64,000 bases of DNA from RH-AL1 sp964235705 (GCA_964235705.1 CAXSDP010000013.1:1-64000); one strand, 5' to 3'; shown: positions 8,895 through 17,841, numbered from the stretch's first letter. Numbers and translations are program-made. The notes: a model not told the origin generated them from the sequence alone.

Positions 8895-8994
8895 GTCACC
8901 GTTCGCGCCGGTGGCCCGCCCCGGGGTCGCCGTACCCTGACCTTGGCCCGCCCCGGAGTCACCGTTCCCCGACTTTGGCCCGCTCCGGTGTCAG
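8895..8994 (+). repeat. about 3 imperfect 32-bp tandem repeats upstream of Xre gene
   Basis: A unit of the form GTCRCCGTWC-N8-GGCCCGCYCCGG begins at 8895, 8926 and 8958, with a partial fourth start near 8990 (period 31-32). The array occupies the 14-110 bases upstream of the Xre start at 8881. Spacing of three helical turns in front of a DNA-binding protein gene suggests operator repeats, but that is inference. Confidence 0.55.
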
Positions 8995-9130
8995 GGGGCC
9001 GGGACACGGCCCGGGACACGGCGCATGACCCGGCGCGGGGTGGACGCCGGTGGGAACATCGGTTATTCTACCTTGATGCCGGTGCCCGGGCAAGGGCGAC
9101 ACGGGGCGCCGCGGGGTGTAGGAGGGCGAG

Positions 9131-10315
9131 GTGAACAGGCGATCCACCCTCCCGCTCCCCGCCGCCGCCCTCGCCGCGATGCTGGCCTCCGCGCCGCCGG
9201 CGTCCCCGGCGCGCGCCGAACCGGCCAAGGCGCTGGCGCCGATCCCCGCCGCCACCCTCGCGCTGATGGCGGCGAAGGGGACCAGCGCCGAGGCGCCGCT
9301 GGTGCTGCGCTCCTACAAGAAGGAGGCGGAGATCGAGGTGTGGAAGCGGGCGGGCCAAGGGCGCGACGAGGGGCGCTACGTGTTCGTCAAGACGTTCCCG
9401 ATCTGCCGCTGGTCGGGCCAGCTCGGCCCCAAGCGGCACGACGGCGACCGGCAGACGCCGGAGGGCTTCTACCCCATCGCCGCCCGGCAGATGAACCCGA
9501 ACTCGCACTACTACCTGTCCTTCGACACCGGCTTCCCCAACGCCTACGACCGGGCGCATGGCTCGACCGGCTCGGCGGTGATGATCCACGGCACCTGCTC
9601 GTCGCGCGGCTGCTTCGCCATGACCGACCACGCGGTGGGCGAGCTCTACGCCATCGCCCGCGACGCGTTGAAGGGGGGGCAGGGGGCGTTCCAGCTGCAG
9701 GCCTACCCGTTCCACATGAGCGCGCGCAACATGGCGCTCTACCGGAACGACCCCGACATCGCCTTCTGGCGGCAGCTGAAGGAGGGGTCGGACCGCTTCG
9801 AGTCGACCGGCGAGGTCCTGCGCACCTCCGTCGTCGACGGGCGCTACACCTTCGCCCCCTCCACCGATCCGGCCAGGGAGGCGCAGGCGCAGGCGTTCCA
9901 CGCGGCCGAACTGGCCAAGGTCGCGGCGCTGGTGGCGGAGGGGTCGGCGGCCATCCGCACCACCTATTCCGACGGCGGGCAGAACGCGATCTTCGCCGCG
10001 CTGCTCAGGAAGGGCGCCGACCTCGGCACGGTGAGCCGCCCGGAGGCGCTGGCCTACGCCGGCATCGACGTGACGGTGGTGTCGGCCCGCCCCCATCCCC
10101 GCCCGAAGCCAGTCGCGGTGGCCGCCGTGGCGCCCCCGCCGGGCCAGCCGCCGGGTGTCCCACTCCGCCTCCTCAAGGCGCACGCCGCGCCGGTGCCCGA
10201 GGGGGTGGACGCGCTCGGCGCCGCGCCGCTCACCTACGCCCTGTTCAAGCCGCCGCCGGTCCCCGCCCTGATCGCCGGCGCGATGCCGATGCGCGGCGCC
10301 AGCCTGGTGAACTAG
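9131..10315 (+). CDS. L,D-transpeptidase/YafK-like (YkuD catalytic domain)
   Basis: A 394-residue exported protein. GTG 9131 is preceded by GGAGGGCGAG. A signal peptide with an ASPARA-type cleavage region ends near residue 30. The YkuD domain follows, with the signature AVMIHGTCSSRGCFAMTD containing the His, Ser-Arg-Gly-Cys and catalytic Cys. FPICRWSGQLGPKRHDGDRQ and SFDTGFPNAYDRAHG match the YafK (DpaA/LdtF) subgroup rather than typical ErfK/YbiS proteins. YafK-type enzymes cleave or exchange Braun-lipoprotein-type crosslinks to peptidoglycan. The C-terminal 110 residues are Pro/Ala-rich and outside the domain. The protein acts in the periplasm. Confidence 0.88.
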   Translation: MNRRSTLPLPAAALAAMLASAPPASPARAEPAKALAPIPAATLALMAAKGTSAEAPLVLRSYKKEAEIEVWKRAGQGRDEGRYVFVKTFPICRWSGQLGPKRHDGDRQTPEGFYPIAARQMNPNSHYYLSFDTGFPNAYDRAHGSTGSAVMIHGTCSSRGCFAMTDHAVGELYAIARDALKGGQGAFQLQAYPFHMSARNMALYRNDPDIAFWRQLKEGSDRFESTGEVLRTSVVDGRYTFAPSTDPAREAQAQAFHAAELAKVAALVAEGSAAIRTTYSDGGQNAIFAALLRKGADLGTVSRPEALAYAGIDVTVVSARPHPRPKPVAVAAVAPPPGQPPGVPLRLLKAHAAPVPEGVDALGAAPLTYALFKPPPVPALIAGAMPMRGASLVN

Positions 10316-10387
10316 GGAGCTTGGCGACCTAGCCGCGCCGCCCGCGCCCGGCTACTACGTCATCATCCACGCTTTCCGGATCCGACC

Positions 10388-10672
10388 ATGACCGACACGC
10401 CGCCCGACCGCCTCGCCGCCAGCCCGAAGAGCCCGTTCTACGACGAGGCGCTGCTGGAGCGCGGCGTCGGCATCATCTTCGCCGGCGTCGAGAAGACCAA
10501 CGTCGAGGAATATTGCGTCAGCGAGGGTTGGGTGCGGCTCGCCGCCGGCAACGCCAAGACGCGCACCGGCGAGCCGATGACGATCAAGCTGAAGGGGAAG
10601 GTGGAGCCCTTCTTCCGCGACGCGGCGGACGCCGCCACGCGAGACGCGCCCGCGCGAAACACCGCCGAGTGA
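10388..10672 (+). CDS. DUF3297 family protein
   Basis: A 94-residue protein whose body matches the small DUF3297 family: LLERGVGIIFAGVEKTNVEE, YCVSEGWVRLAAGNAKTRTG and PMTIKLKGKVEPFF. The family is short, single-domain, cytoplasmic and widespread in proteobacteria. No activity is established, and older glutathione-peroxidase labels are not supported by any motif here. The start ATG at 10388 gives the usual family N-terminus (MTDTPPDRLAASPKSPFYDE). It lies 72 bases after the YafK-like gene. Confidence 0.88.
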   Translation: MTDTPPDRLAASPKSPFYDEALLERGVGIIFAGVEKTNVEEYCVSEGWVRLAAGNAKTRTGEPMTIKLKGKVEPFFRDAADAATRDAPARNTAE

Positions 10673-10724
10673 CGCATCCTATCGCGGGCCGCGTCGTTCC
10701 CCGTCCATCGTGACGGAGGTTTTC

Positions 10725-11231
10725 ATGGTTCGCACAGCAGCGTGGGTGTCCGGCGCCCTTCTCGCCTCCCTGGCCGGGGCGTTGCCCGCCCGGGCGGCCG
10801 CGCCGATCTCGGACGCCGACAAGGCGTTCGTCGCGATGGTGTCCCAAGGGGGCATGTACGAGGTGGCGCTCGGCACGCTCGCGGAAACGCGGGGCGCGAC
10901 GCAGGACATCCGCGACCAGGGCAACACGGAGGCCCACGACCACAGCCTCGTCGGCGCCAAGCTGAAGGGCATCGTCACCGGCGCCGGCCTGCCGTTCCCC
11001 GACAAGCTCGACGCCGCGTTCCAGGCGCGGCTCGACAAGATGAAGGCGCTGCCGGGGTCCGATTTCGACAAGGCCTACATCGTCGACATGAAGACGATCC
11101 ACGAGGCCGACGGCGCCGCCTTCGCCAAGGAGGCGGTGAACGGCACGAACCCCGACCTGAAGGCCTTCGCCGCCGAGACCCACAGGATCGTCGAGCGCCA
11201 CCTCGGCGAGATCGACGCCAAGGTGCGTTGA
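10725..11231 (+). CDS. secreted DUF4142 protein
   Basis: A 168-residue protein with a signal peptide (WVSGALLASLAGALPARAAA) and a helical ferritin-like DUF4142 domain: DKAFVAMVSQGGMYEVALG, TRGATQDIRDQGNTEAHDHS and a C-terminal HRIVERHLGEID. The start ATG 10725 has GGAGG five bases upstream, better than an in-frame GTG at 10710. Periplasmic location is predicted. DUF4142 proteins have no defined activity but keep conserved Glu/His positions on the helical bundle. The gene converges with the hydrolase gene that ends 15 bases away. Confidence 0.9.
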   Translation: MVRTAAWVSGALLASLAGALPARAAAPISDADKAFVAMVSQGGMYEVALGTLAETRGATQDIRDQGNTEAHDHSLVGAKLKGIVTGAGLPFPDKLDAAFQARLDKMKALPGSDFDKAYIVDMKTIHEADGAAFAKEAVNGTNPDLKAFAAETHRIVERHLGEIDAKVR

Positions 11232-11245
11232 CCCGGGTCCGTCGA

Positions 11246-12238
11246 TCAGCCCCGCACCCGGTCGGCCATCGTCCTGATGAACCCCGCCACGCGGTCCGCG
11301 TGGGCGACGGGCAGCATGTGGCCCGCCCCCTCCACCATCTCGATCGTCGCGGCCGGCACCGCCGCGACGAGCGCGGCGAAGTGCGTGGCGGGGTCGAGCA
11401 TCCGGTCGCCGGTGCCGCCGATGACGCCGACCGGCAGGGTCAGGCCGGGGTAGCGCCCCACCATGGCCGGCAGGTCGTCGCCGACCGCGATCAGGTCGCT
11501 CGAGGCGGTCTCCAAGCTCGCGGGGCGCAGTTCGAGCAGGCCGCCGCCGTTCTTGCCGAAGTCGCCCGGCACGGGGTCGGGGCCGAACACCTGGGCGAGC
11601 GTGCCCCGGCCCCGCGCGAGCGAGAACGGGACCGCCAGCAGCCACGCGATCAGCCGACGCTCCCAGCGCGAGCGGGTGAGGAGCAGCCGCAGCGCCGGCG
11701 GCGTGTCGTCGGTGACGTGGGTGAGCGGCGCGAGGAGGGCGAGGCCGCCGACCGCGCCGGGATGGTGGGTGCCGGGATGGTCGAGCGCCAGCGCCAGGGC
11801 GACGGCGCCCCCGAGCGAGTGGCCGACGAGCAGCGGTCGCTCCAGCCCCAGCGCGGCGACCACGCCGGCCACCAGCGCCCCCTGCGCGCGCAGGCCCGGA
11901 GGGGCGCCGGGCGCGGCGCGGGAATGGCCGCAGCCGGGCCGGTCCACGAGGATCAGGCGGAACTCGGCCTCCAGCCGGTCGGTGAGGGCGTAGGTGAAAT
12001 TGCGCATGTTGGCGCTGAGCCCGTGCAGGAACACGATCGCCGGGCCGGATCCGCCATCGGCCGGGCCGATGTCGAGGACGCGGAGCCTCGCGCCGTCGAC
12101 CTCGACCACCGTGCCGAGCGGCGGGATCGCCGCCTCGACGAGCCCGAGGACGAGCGCGCTGAACAAGGCCAGGGCCAAGGGGATCAGCGCGCAGGCGCCG
12201 AGGACGACGAGCAGCGTGACGGCGAGCGCGTGGGGCAT
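11246..12238 (-). CDS. alpha/beta hydrolase with N-terminal membrane segment
   Basis: A 330-residue protein beginning with about 35 hydrophobic residues (LVVLGACALIPLALALFSAL), then an alpha/beta-hydrolase fold. The oxyanion-hole motif is VFLHGLSANMRNF, the nucleophile elbow is VGHSLGGAVALAL, and the C-terminal catalytic His is in GAGHMLPVAHADRV. VDRPGCGHS is the usual strand after the HG motif. It is probably anchored in the inner membrane, facing the periplasm or cytoplasm. The substrate cannot be told. It is transcribed alone, convergent with the DUF4142 gene. Confidence 0.88.
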   Translation of the reverse strand: MPHALAVTLLVVLGACALIPLALALFSALVLGLVEAAIPPLGTVVEVDGARLRVLDIGPADGGSGPAIVFLHGLSANMRNFTYALTDRLEAEFRLILVDRPGCGHSRAAPGAPPGLRAQGALVAGVVAALGLERPLLVGHSLGGAVALALALDHPGTHHPGAVGGLALLAPLTHVTDDTPPALRLLLTRSRWERRLIAWLLAVPFSLARGRGTLAQVFGPDPVPGDFGKNGGGLLELRPASLETASSDLIAVGDDLPAMVGRYPGLTLPVGVIGGTGDRMLDPATHFAALVAAVPAATIEMVEGAGHMLPVAHADRVAGFIRTMADRVRG

Positions 12239-12558
12239 CGGGCGACCCTAGGGCATCGGCGCGCGTTCCCGAAGCGGCTCCAGGCCGGGGCCGATGCGTC
12301 GCATCGACGTCCCGGGGACGTCATCCGCGGCGATGATGGCGCACGGGTTTCCCTGATCCAACGGGAGATCGTCGACGACCGCCAGGCATGCGCGCCGATG
12401 TCCTTCGGGGACGGTGGTGCGCGGCTTCATGAGTTCCCGACGATGCCATGTCATGTTGCCGCGACGGGTCGTCGACGACGACATTGACAACCCGTGGTGC
12501 ATACCGACCTATCGGTATGTGCCCAGGATGGGCACGAGGCCTTCCGCTTGGACAAGCC
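12239..12558. other. intergenic region upstream of hicB
   Basis: These 320 bases separate the hydrolase start from hicB. The only structured signals I see are the TTGACA element and the palindrome at 12484-12519 listed separately. An 84-codon reverse open frame (12248-12502) has no recognisable family or ribosome binding site and is not called. Confidence 0.5.
12484..12519 (+). promoter_or_regulatory. hicBA promoter/operator candidate
   Basis: A perfect TTGACA lies at 12484-12489. From 12500 a perfect 8-base inverted repeat follows: CATACCGA (12500-12507), CCTA spacer, TCGGTATG (12512-12519). The palindrome covers the expected -10 position and lies 40 bases before the hicB start. That placement fits an autoregulatory operator of a toxin-antitoxin module. 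No good -10 hexamer is seen apart from CCTATC/TATCGG within it. Confidence 0.5.
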
Positions 12559-12867
12559 ATGAAGCCTTACTTCACCTGCTACATCGAGGGCGGCGGCAAC
12601 GCGTGGCAGGCCGCGTGCATCGATTTCGACCTGTCGGTTTCCGGTCGTTCCAAGCCCGAGGTCATGGACCTCTTGGAATACGCCGTCCGCACGTACATCC
12701 GTGATGCCTCCACCGAGGCGGAGCCGGCGCGCTCGCAGCTTCTGAACCGCCGCGCGCCATGGACGACGCGTCTGAGATGGCGCCTGCGACTTGCCACGGC
12801 CAGGATCGACGCCAAGCACGGCCTGCCCTCGGAAGAGGGACGATACGTGCTTCAGTGCCCCGCCTAA
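12559..12867 (+). CDS. hicB: HicB-like antitoxin
   Basis: A 102-residue protein. The N-terminal 65 residues have the HicB/DUF1902 fold pattern: YFTCYIEGGGNAWQAACIDF, DLSVSGRSKPEVMDLLEYAV. The remainder is basic and unassigned, without an obvious ribbon-helix-helix domain. ATG 12559 is chosen because the family fold starts there; the frame is open further upstream. Its last 13 bases overlap the downstream hicA frame, indicating translational coupling. HicB proteins block HicA by covering its catalytic His and usually repress the operon. The order antitoxin first, toxin second is the reverse of the second module at 21.1-21.6 kb. Confidence 0.75.
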   Translation: MKPYFTCYIEGGGNAWQAACIDFDLSVSGRSKPEVMDLLEYAVRTYIRDASTEAEPARSQLLNRRAPWTTRLRWRLRLATARIDAKHGLPSEEGRYVLQCPA

Positions 12868-13085
12868 ACTGCACGTTCGGCGAATTCCTCGACATCATCC
12901 GCGCTCAAGGCTTCATCCTTAAAAGCCACGACGGCACCAGCCATCAACGGTGGAGGGGCGTCGTCGACGGCAAGGTCCGCTTGTGCGATGTCGCCTGCCA
13001 TAGTTTGAAGGATACGCCGCCGCTTGGCATGTTGCAAAGCATGATCCGGCAAACCGGTCTGCCCAAGAAGCTTTTCAGGAAGTGA
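12855..13085 (+). CDS. hicA: HicA-like mRNA interferase toxin
   Basis: A 76-residue protein beginning at GTG 12855 inside the end of hicB. It contains the small dsRNA-binding-like HicA pattern FGEFLDIIRAQGFILKSHDG, with the catalytic-type His in DGTSHQRW, a strand RLCDVACHS, and a C-terminal helix GMLQSMIRQTGLPKKLF. HicA toxins are ribosome-independent mRNA endonucleases. The overlap with hicB and matching sizes make this a standard type II module. No other start fits, since residues upstream in frame do not resemble the family. Activity is inferred from the family. Confidence 0.78.
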   Translation: MPRLNCTFGEFLDIIRAQGFILKSHDGTSHQRWRGVVDGKVRLCDVACHSLKDTPPLGMLQSMIRQTGLPKKLFRK

Positions 13086-13332
13086 CCCGCGCGAGATCTA
13101 AAGGGCGCAACAGCCATCGCGTCGGCCGAGACAGGCTGGATGAACCGCCAGGAGTCTCGACGCGACCAGATCCTCCAGTCGCCACCAGAGCATTGGAGCG
13201 AAAAGTGCGGTGCGGTTTTCAGATGAACCGACGCCGCGCGAGCATCGTTGTTGATGCCGACCGGGCGGCGGTAAACTCGCCTACCGGTGGTCGGCGTGCT
13301 GCGACGTCGCTCGCACGCGCCTCCGTTGCCGC

Positions 13333-14217
13333 TCAGGCGGCCCCGTTCTCCCTGATGAACGCCTCGACGACGCGGTTGAACTCGGCCGCGTTGTCGAGTT
13401 GGGGGAAGTGGTTGGACGAGGGCACGGACGCGTGACGTCCCCCGGTCAAACGGGCCGTGACCGAGGCGATGGCGTCGATCGTCGGGCTCCAGCCGCCGCT
13501 GATCAGCAGCACCGGCACCTTGGCCTTGGCAATTGTCTCGGCCGCCCGGAGCAGGACCGGCGGCGACGCCATGCGGGCCTGCAGGATCGCGCAACCGAAC
13601 CGCGCCGCGGTGTCCGCGCCGAAGGACTCCACCATGCGGGAGGTGGTGTCGTCGTTGGTCCCGAGCATGCGGATGAAGGCCAGGGCGAAGTCGGCCGGTG
13701 TTCGCGAGGTGAGCATCGGCTCCATCATCCGCCCGACCGTCGCCTTGGTGGCCGCGTCGGTCGCGGGATCGGACATCGCCAGCACCTGCAGCGCCGGTTC
13801 GACGAGTATCAAGGACCGGACGCGGTCTGGGCGGTGGGCGGCGGCCAGCAACGCTTCCGCCCCACCCCAGGAATGCCCGATCAGGTGCGCGCCGTCGCCG
13901 AGCATGTCGGCGATCCAGAGGGCATCGCGCTCCATGTCGTCCACGCCGCGCGATGGGCTTCGCCCGAAGCCCGGCCGATCGACGATGGCCACCTGACACC
14001 CGTGTTCGGCGAGCGCCTTCTGCTTGATGAACGTCGCCGGCCCGCCGCCGGCGCCGCCCTGCACCCCGCCGTGGATGATGAGGACGAGAGGTCCCGACGT
14101 GCCCACGCGGTCGACGTGGATGGGAAGCTTCGACGCCTGCTCCTCGGGGATGGCCGGAGGCACCGGGCACTGCGCCACCAGCGCGGCGTGCTTTTCCAAG
14201 ATCATGGACACGTTCAC
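13333..14217 (-). CDS. alpha/beta hydrolase
   Basis: A 294-residue cytoplasmic alpha/beta-hydrolase with HGGVQGGAGGG at the oxyanion strand, IVDRPGFGRSPS, the nucleophile elbow LIGHSWGGAEALLAA, and a late catalytic His in PSSNHFPQLDN. GTG 14217 is chosen because AAGGAG lies eight bases upstream; an ATG at 14205 is possible. The fold and GHSWGG elbow resemble small esterases and haloalkane-type hydrolases, but no substrate can be assigned. GCTTGAGCGAAGC occurs twice, about 29 bases apart, just upstream of the start (14231-14272). The gene is monocistronic. Confidence 0.88.
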   Translation of the reverse strand: MNVSMILEKHAALVAQCPVPPAIPEEQASKLPIHVDRVGTSGPLVLIIHGGVQGGAGGGPATFIKQKALAEHGCQVAIVDRPGFGRSPSRGVDDMERDALWIADMLGDGAHLIGHSWGGAEALLAAAHRPDRVRSLILVEPALQVLAMSDPATDAATKATVGRMMEPMLTSRTPADFALAFIRMLGTNDDTTSRMVESFGADTAARFGCAILQARMASPPVLLRAAETIAKAKVPVLLISGGWSPTIDAIASVTARLTGGRHASVPSSNHFPQLDNAAEFNRVVEAFIRENGAA

Positions 14218-14347
14218 GCGTGAACTCCTTGCTTGAGCGAAGCTTACGAAGACGCCCGCTTGAGCGAAGCCGACCGAGGACGGGCGTCCATCCCTGCCCG
14301 ACACTGCGCGGGTGGGAGCGGACAGGCAAGCCCGACCCGACGGCGCC

Positions 14348-15091
14348 TCAGGCCACCGCGAACACCGCCGCCACCTCCGCCGGGCCGAGCGCGCGGTACG
14401 TCCCCTCGACGAGGTCGTCGGGCAGGGACAGGCCCCCCACGCCCTCGCGGCGCAGGGCCTCGACGTGGTTGCCGAGCGCGGCGAACATGCGGCGCACCTG
14501 GTGGTAGCGCCCTTCGCGGATCGTCAGGATCGCCTCCGCCGGCCCGAGCGTCTCCAGGGTCGCCGGCAGCAGCGGCTTGGCCTCGCCGCGCAGCAGCAGG
14601 GTGCCGGCGGCGAAGGCCTCGGCCTCGTCGCCGCGCAGCGGGCGGGCGAGCCTGGCCCGATAGCGTTTCGGCAGGTTGGCGCGCGGGGAGATGATGCGGT
14701 GGAGGAGGGCGCCGTCGTCGGTCAGCAGCAGCAGGCCGGACGTGTCCTTGTCGAGCCGGCCGACGGGGGACAGTGCGGGATCGCGGCGGCGCCAGCGCTC
14801 GGGCAGCAGGTCGCCGACGAGCGGGCCGGCCTCGTCGCGCGAGCAGGTATGGCCGACCGGCTTGTGCAGCATCAGCACGAGGCCGGGCAGGGGGTCGAGC
14901 GACTCGCCATCGACGCGCAGGCGCGCGGCCTCGGTGAGCGCGACCCGGCGCTCGGCCTCGGTGAGGGGCGCGCCGTCGAGCGCGACCCGGCCGGCGGCGG
15001 CGAGGCGGGCCACGTCCCGCCGCGAGCCGTAGCCGAGGTTGGCGAGCAGCCGGTCGAGCCGCGCGGCGCCCTTGGGTGGCGCCGCGATCAT
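14348..15091 (-). CDS. rRNA pseudouridine synthase, RsuA/RluB family
   Basis: A 247-residue enzyme with an N-terminal S4 RNA-binding domain (RLDRLLANLGYGSRRDVARL, residues 11-30) and a pseudouridine synthase domain. The catalytic motif GRLDKDTSGLLLLTDDG contains the conserved Asp. HKPVGHTCS and EGRYHQVRRMFAALGNHV are family signatures. RsuA modifies U516 of 16S rRNA and RluB/E/F modify 23S; sequence alone favours RsuA because of the length and the HKP...DGALLHR pattern, but this is not decisive. It follows the RsmC-like gene by 16 bases on the same strand, forming a ribosome-modification pair. Confidence 0.92.
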   Translation of the reverse strand: MIAAPPKGAARLDRLLANLGYGSRRDVARLAAAGRVALDGAPLTEAERRVALTEAARLRVDGESLDPLPGLVLMLHKPVGHTCSRDEAGPLVGDLLPERWRRRDPALSPVGRLDKDTSGLLLLTDDGALLHRIISPRANLPKRYRARLARPLRGDEAEAFAAGTLLLRGEAKPLLPATLETLGPAEAILTIREGRYHQVRRMFAALGNHVEALRREGVGGLSLPDDLVEGTYRALGPAEVAAVFAVA

Positions 15092-15107
15092 CGCGGCGGG
15101 GCCCCGC

Positions 15108-16043
15108 TCACTTGCGCGCCTCGATGACCTTGAACCCTCCCGCCTCGATCACCGTCGTCACCTGACGGAACAGCGGCTTCAGCGCGGTCTCGTAGGGCAG
15201 GTGCCGGTTGGCGGTGAGCCACAGGCGGCCGCCGGTGCGCAGCGCCTCCGCCGCGCGCCGGATGAAGGTTTGGCCCAGCGTCCTGTCCTCGGCGCCGCCG
15301 TCGTGGAAGGGCGGGTTCATCACCACGAAGTCGAGGTTGGCGAGGCCGGTGCCGGCCCGCACGTCGACCCAACCGAGCGTGACGCGGGGATCATCGGTGT
15401 TGCGCCGCGCCGCCGCGACCGCCCGGCGGTCGATGTCCAGCAAGTCGAGCCGCGTCACCGCCGGCGAGGCGAGGACGCCGTGCGCGAGCACGCCGATGCC
15501 GCAGCCGAGGTCCGCGCCGCGCCCGGCCAGGCGCGGCAGCGCGTCGAGGAGCAGGGCGGTGCCGGGATCGATCCTGTTCCAACTGAAGATGCCGGGCTGC
15601 GACCACAGGCCGAGGTCGGGCAGGCGGCGCGGCGCGCCGTTCGCCACCGCCTCGGCCATCGCCTCCCCCGCCAGGGAGGCGGGACACCGTCCGACGCAGA
15701 CGCGGTGGTGGGCCTTCGCGTTCTCGGTGAAATCGCAGCCGAAGGCGCGGAGCTCGCCGGCGAGGCGCGCGCCGCCCGCGTCCTTGGGCGCCAGCACGGT
15801 GAAGGGGGCGCCGGGCGCCAGGGCCCGCAGCATCAGGGCCAGGTCGTGCCGCCGCTCCAGGGTGCCCGGCACGGCCAGCATCGCCATGCCGGGGAGCGAG
15901 CCGGCGGGGGCGTCCTCCAGCGCCGACGCGCCCGGCACGAGCGGCGAATATTGCGGGGCGGCGGCGGGGACGGCCGCCAGCCTGGCCGGGGGGACGCCGA
16001 AGACGGCGGCCTCCGCTTCCCCCCTCGTGCTTTCTGTGGTCAT
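15108..16043 (-). CDS. RsmC-like class I SAM methyltransferase
   Basis: A 311-residue methyltransferase with two halves, as in RsmC/RlmG. The N-terminal degenerate half is followed by a SAM domain with motif I ADLGCGIGVLAHG (about residue 180) and the N2-guanine/adenine catalytic motif NPPFHDGG. IFSWNRIDPGTALLLDALP just before motif I is characteristic of 16S rRNA (guanine-1207-N2)-methyltransferase relatives. ATG 16043 starts MTTEST; an in-frame start 12 codons upstream is less likely. It is followed by the RsuA-family gene in the same direction, so both may be made together for small-subunit maturation. Confidence 0.88.
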   Translation of the reverse strand: MTTESTRGEAEAAVFGVPPARLAAVPAAAPQYSPLVPGASALEDAPAGSLPGMAMLAVPGTLERRHDLALMLRALAPGAPFTVLAPKDAGGARLAGELRAFGCDFTENAKAHHRVCVGRCPASLAGEAMAEAVANGAPRRLPDLGLWSQPGIFSWNRIDPGTALLLDALPRLAGRGADLGCGIGVLAHGVLASPAVTRLDLLDIDRRAVAAARRNTDDPRVTLGWVDVRAGTGLANLDFVVMNPPFHDGGAEDRTLGQTFIRRAAEALRTGGRLWLTANRHLPYETALKPLFRQVTTVIEAGGFKVIEARK

Positions 16044-16159
16044 CGGCGCGCCATAACACGCCCGCGCGCGGTTTGGCATAGCCGCGCGCGGCCCACGGCG
16101 GCGCCGGAGGTTGGTCGCCGGAGGTTGGTCATGGGGCCGCGAGCGGGTATGAAGATCCC

Positions 16160-17841
16160 ATGACCGTTCCCCCGCGCCCCCTTCCGCCGCGCTTCCCGCC
16201 CTCCCGCCTTTCCTCGCCGCGCTCGCGGCGATCCGTCGCCCTCGTCGCCGCCGTCCTCGTCGCCGTGACGGCGATGGGCGTCGCCGGCACGGGGCCGGCC
16301 GCCGCGCAGGGGTTCGGCTGGTTCGGCAACCTGTTCGGCGGGGGGCAACCCCGGCCGCAGCCCCAGCGCCCGTCCTACCCCGGCGGCGGTTACCCCACCT
16401 ACCCCGGCCAGGGCTACGCGCGGCCGGGTCCTTCCGGCCAAAGCTACCCGGGGCAAGGGTACTCGGGGCAAGGCTACCCGANNNNNNNNNNNNNNNNNNN
16501 NNNNNNNNNNNNNNNNNNNNNNNNNNNNNNNNNNNNNNNNNNNNNNNNNNNNNNNNNNNNNNNNNNNNNNNNNNNNNNNNNGGTCCTTCCGGCCAAAGCT
16601 ACCCGGGGCAAGGGTACTCGGGGCAAGGCTACCCGAACCAAGGATACCCGGGGCAAGGGTCCACCGGGCAAGGCTACAGGCAGGGCTACGGGTCGCGTAG
16701 CTACGGCGGCGACTACGACGCGCCGCGGCGCCGGCCGCCCCGCCGCCGGCAGGTGGAGCAGGCCACGAGGGAAGCGCCCCCGAAGGAGAAGGCGCCCCCG
16801 AAGAACGCCTCGCTGTTCGTCGACGTCTTCGGCGACAGCCTCGGGCAGACGCTGGCGAACGGCCTCGACGACGCCTTCAACGACCGGCAGGACGTCGCGA
16901 TCGTCCACAAGGCGCGGGCCTCGTCCGGCTTGGTCGCCGCCGACACCTTCGATTGGCCGAAGGCGATCGCCGACGCGCTGGATGGCAAGGGTCTGGACGG
17001 CAAGGGTTTGGACGGCAGGGCCGACGCGAAGCCCGAGGACAAGAAGCCCGAAGACAAGAAGGTCGAGGACAAGAAGCCGGACGACAAGAAGATCGACGTG
17101 GCGGTGATGATGATCGGCACCAACGACCGTCAGCCGATCCACGAGAACGGCGCCACCCTCGCGCCCGGCACGCCGGCCTGGACGGCGGCCTACCGCCGCC
17201 GGGTCGCGGCGATCGACGAGGCGTTCCACAAGCACGGCGTGCCGCTGGTATGGGTCGGCGTGCCCATCACCAAGGACGACGCCTTCGCCGACGACATGGC
17301 GGCGTTCAACGACATCTACCGCGAGGAGGCGGCGAAGAGCGGGGCGACCTACGTCGACACCTGGGAGGCCTTCAGCGACGAGGACGGGGATTTCAACACC
17401 TACGGCCCCGACGTCAACGGCCAGACCGTGCGGCTGCGCGCGCCCGACGGCGTGCATTTCACCAGGGCGGGGGAACGCAAGCTCGCCCATTTCGTGGAAA
17501 CGCACGTGCGTCGCGACCTCGACGGCAAGGTGCCGGTGCCGCAGCTGCCGACCGACGGCCCGGCGGCCTCCGCGACACTTGGTGGGACCACGGCTGGCGG
17601 AACCACGGCTGGCGGCGGCAAGCCGGTGGTCGCGGCGGTCAAGCCCGACGCCGGCCCGATCAAGAGCCTCACCGCGGCGCCGGTGGCGGCGAACGGGCAA
17701 CTCTCGGTGGTGGCGACCTACCGCGATCGCACCAACCGCGACGGCCTGCTGCAAGGCACCCTGGTGCGCGGGGAGGCGGCGAGCGCGCCGACCGGCCGGG
17801 CCGACGACATGCGCTGGTCCGCCGACCCCAAGGCGAACTGA
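16160..17841 (+). CDS. secreted SGNH hydrolase, DUF459, split by assembly gap
   Basis: A signal peptide (VALVAAVLVAVTAMGVAGTG) is followed by a Tyr/Gly/Gln-rich low-complexity stretch with five-residue GQGYP-type repeats, then a SGNH domain: block I VFGDSLGQTLANGL, block III MIGTNDRQ, block V DGVHFTRAGE. DUF459 proteins are exported SGNH hydrolases, common in Hyphomicrobiales and probably active on cell-wall or glycan esters. A 100-N gap (16482-16581) interrupts the repeats. Deleting it with one 55-base copy joins both parts in one 508-residue frame. Pentad repeats DGKGL and PEDKK are inserted inside the catalytic fold between blocks I and III. GGTTA repeats lie near 17580. Confidence 0.85.
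16482..16581. other. assembly gap of 100 N between duplicated 55-mers
   Basis: Exactly 100 N. Bases 16427-16481 and 16582-16636 are identical over 55 bases, so the gap is an unresolved contig overlap. Removing the gap plus one copy (155 bases) puts the two halves of the DUF459 gene into one frame. Confidence 0.95.

Noticed and set aside
8895..8994. CRISPR-like reading of the 32-bp repeats
   Set aside because: Units are imperfect and contiguous, without unique spacers, and no cas gene is near.
12248..12502. 84-codon reverse frame upstream of hicB
   Set aside because: No recognisable domain, poor start context and overlaps the hicBA promoter region.
13180..13260. Dispersed intergenic repeat resembling rhizobial elements (GAAAAGTGCGGTGCGGTTTT)
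   Set aside because: Reminiscent of known short repeats, but a single copy here and no reliable boundary, so not called.
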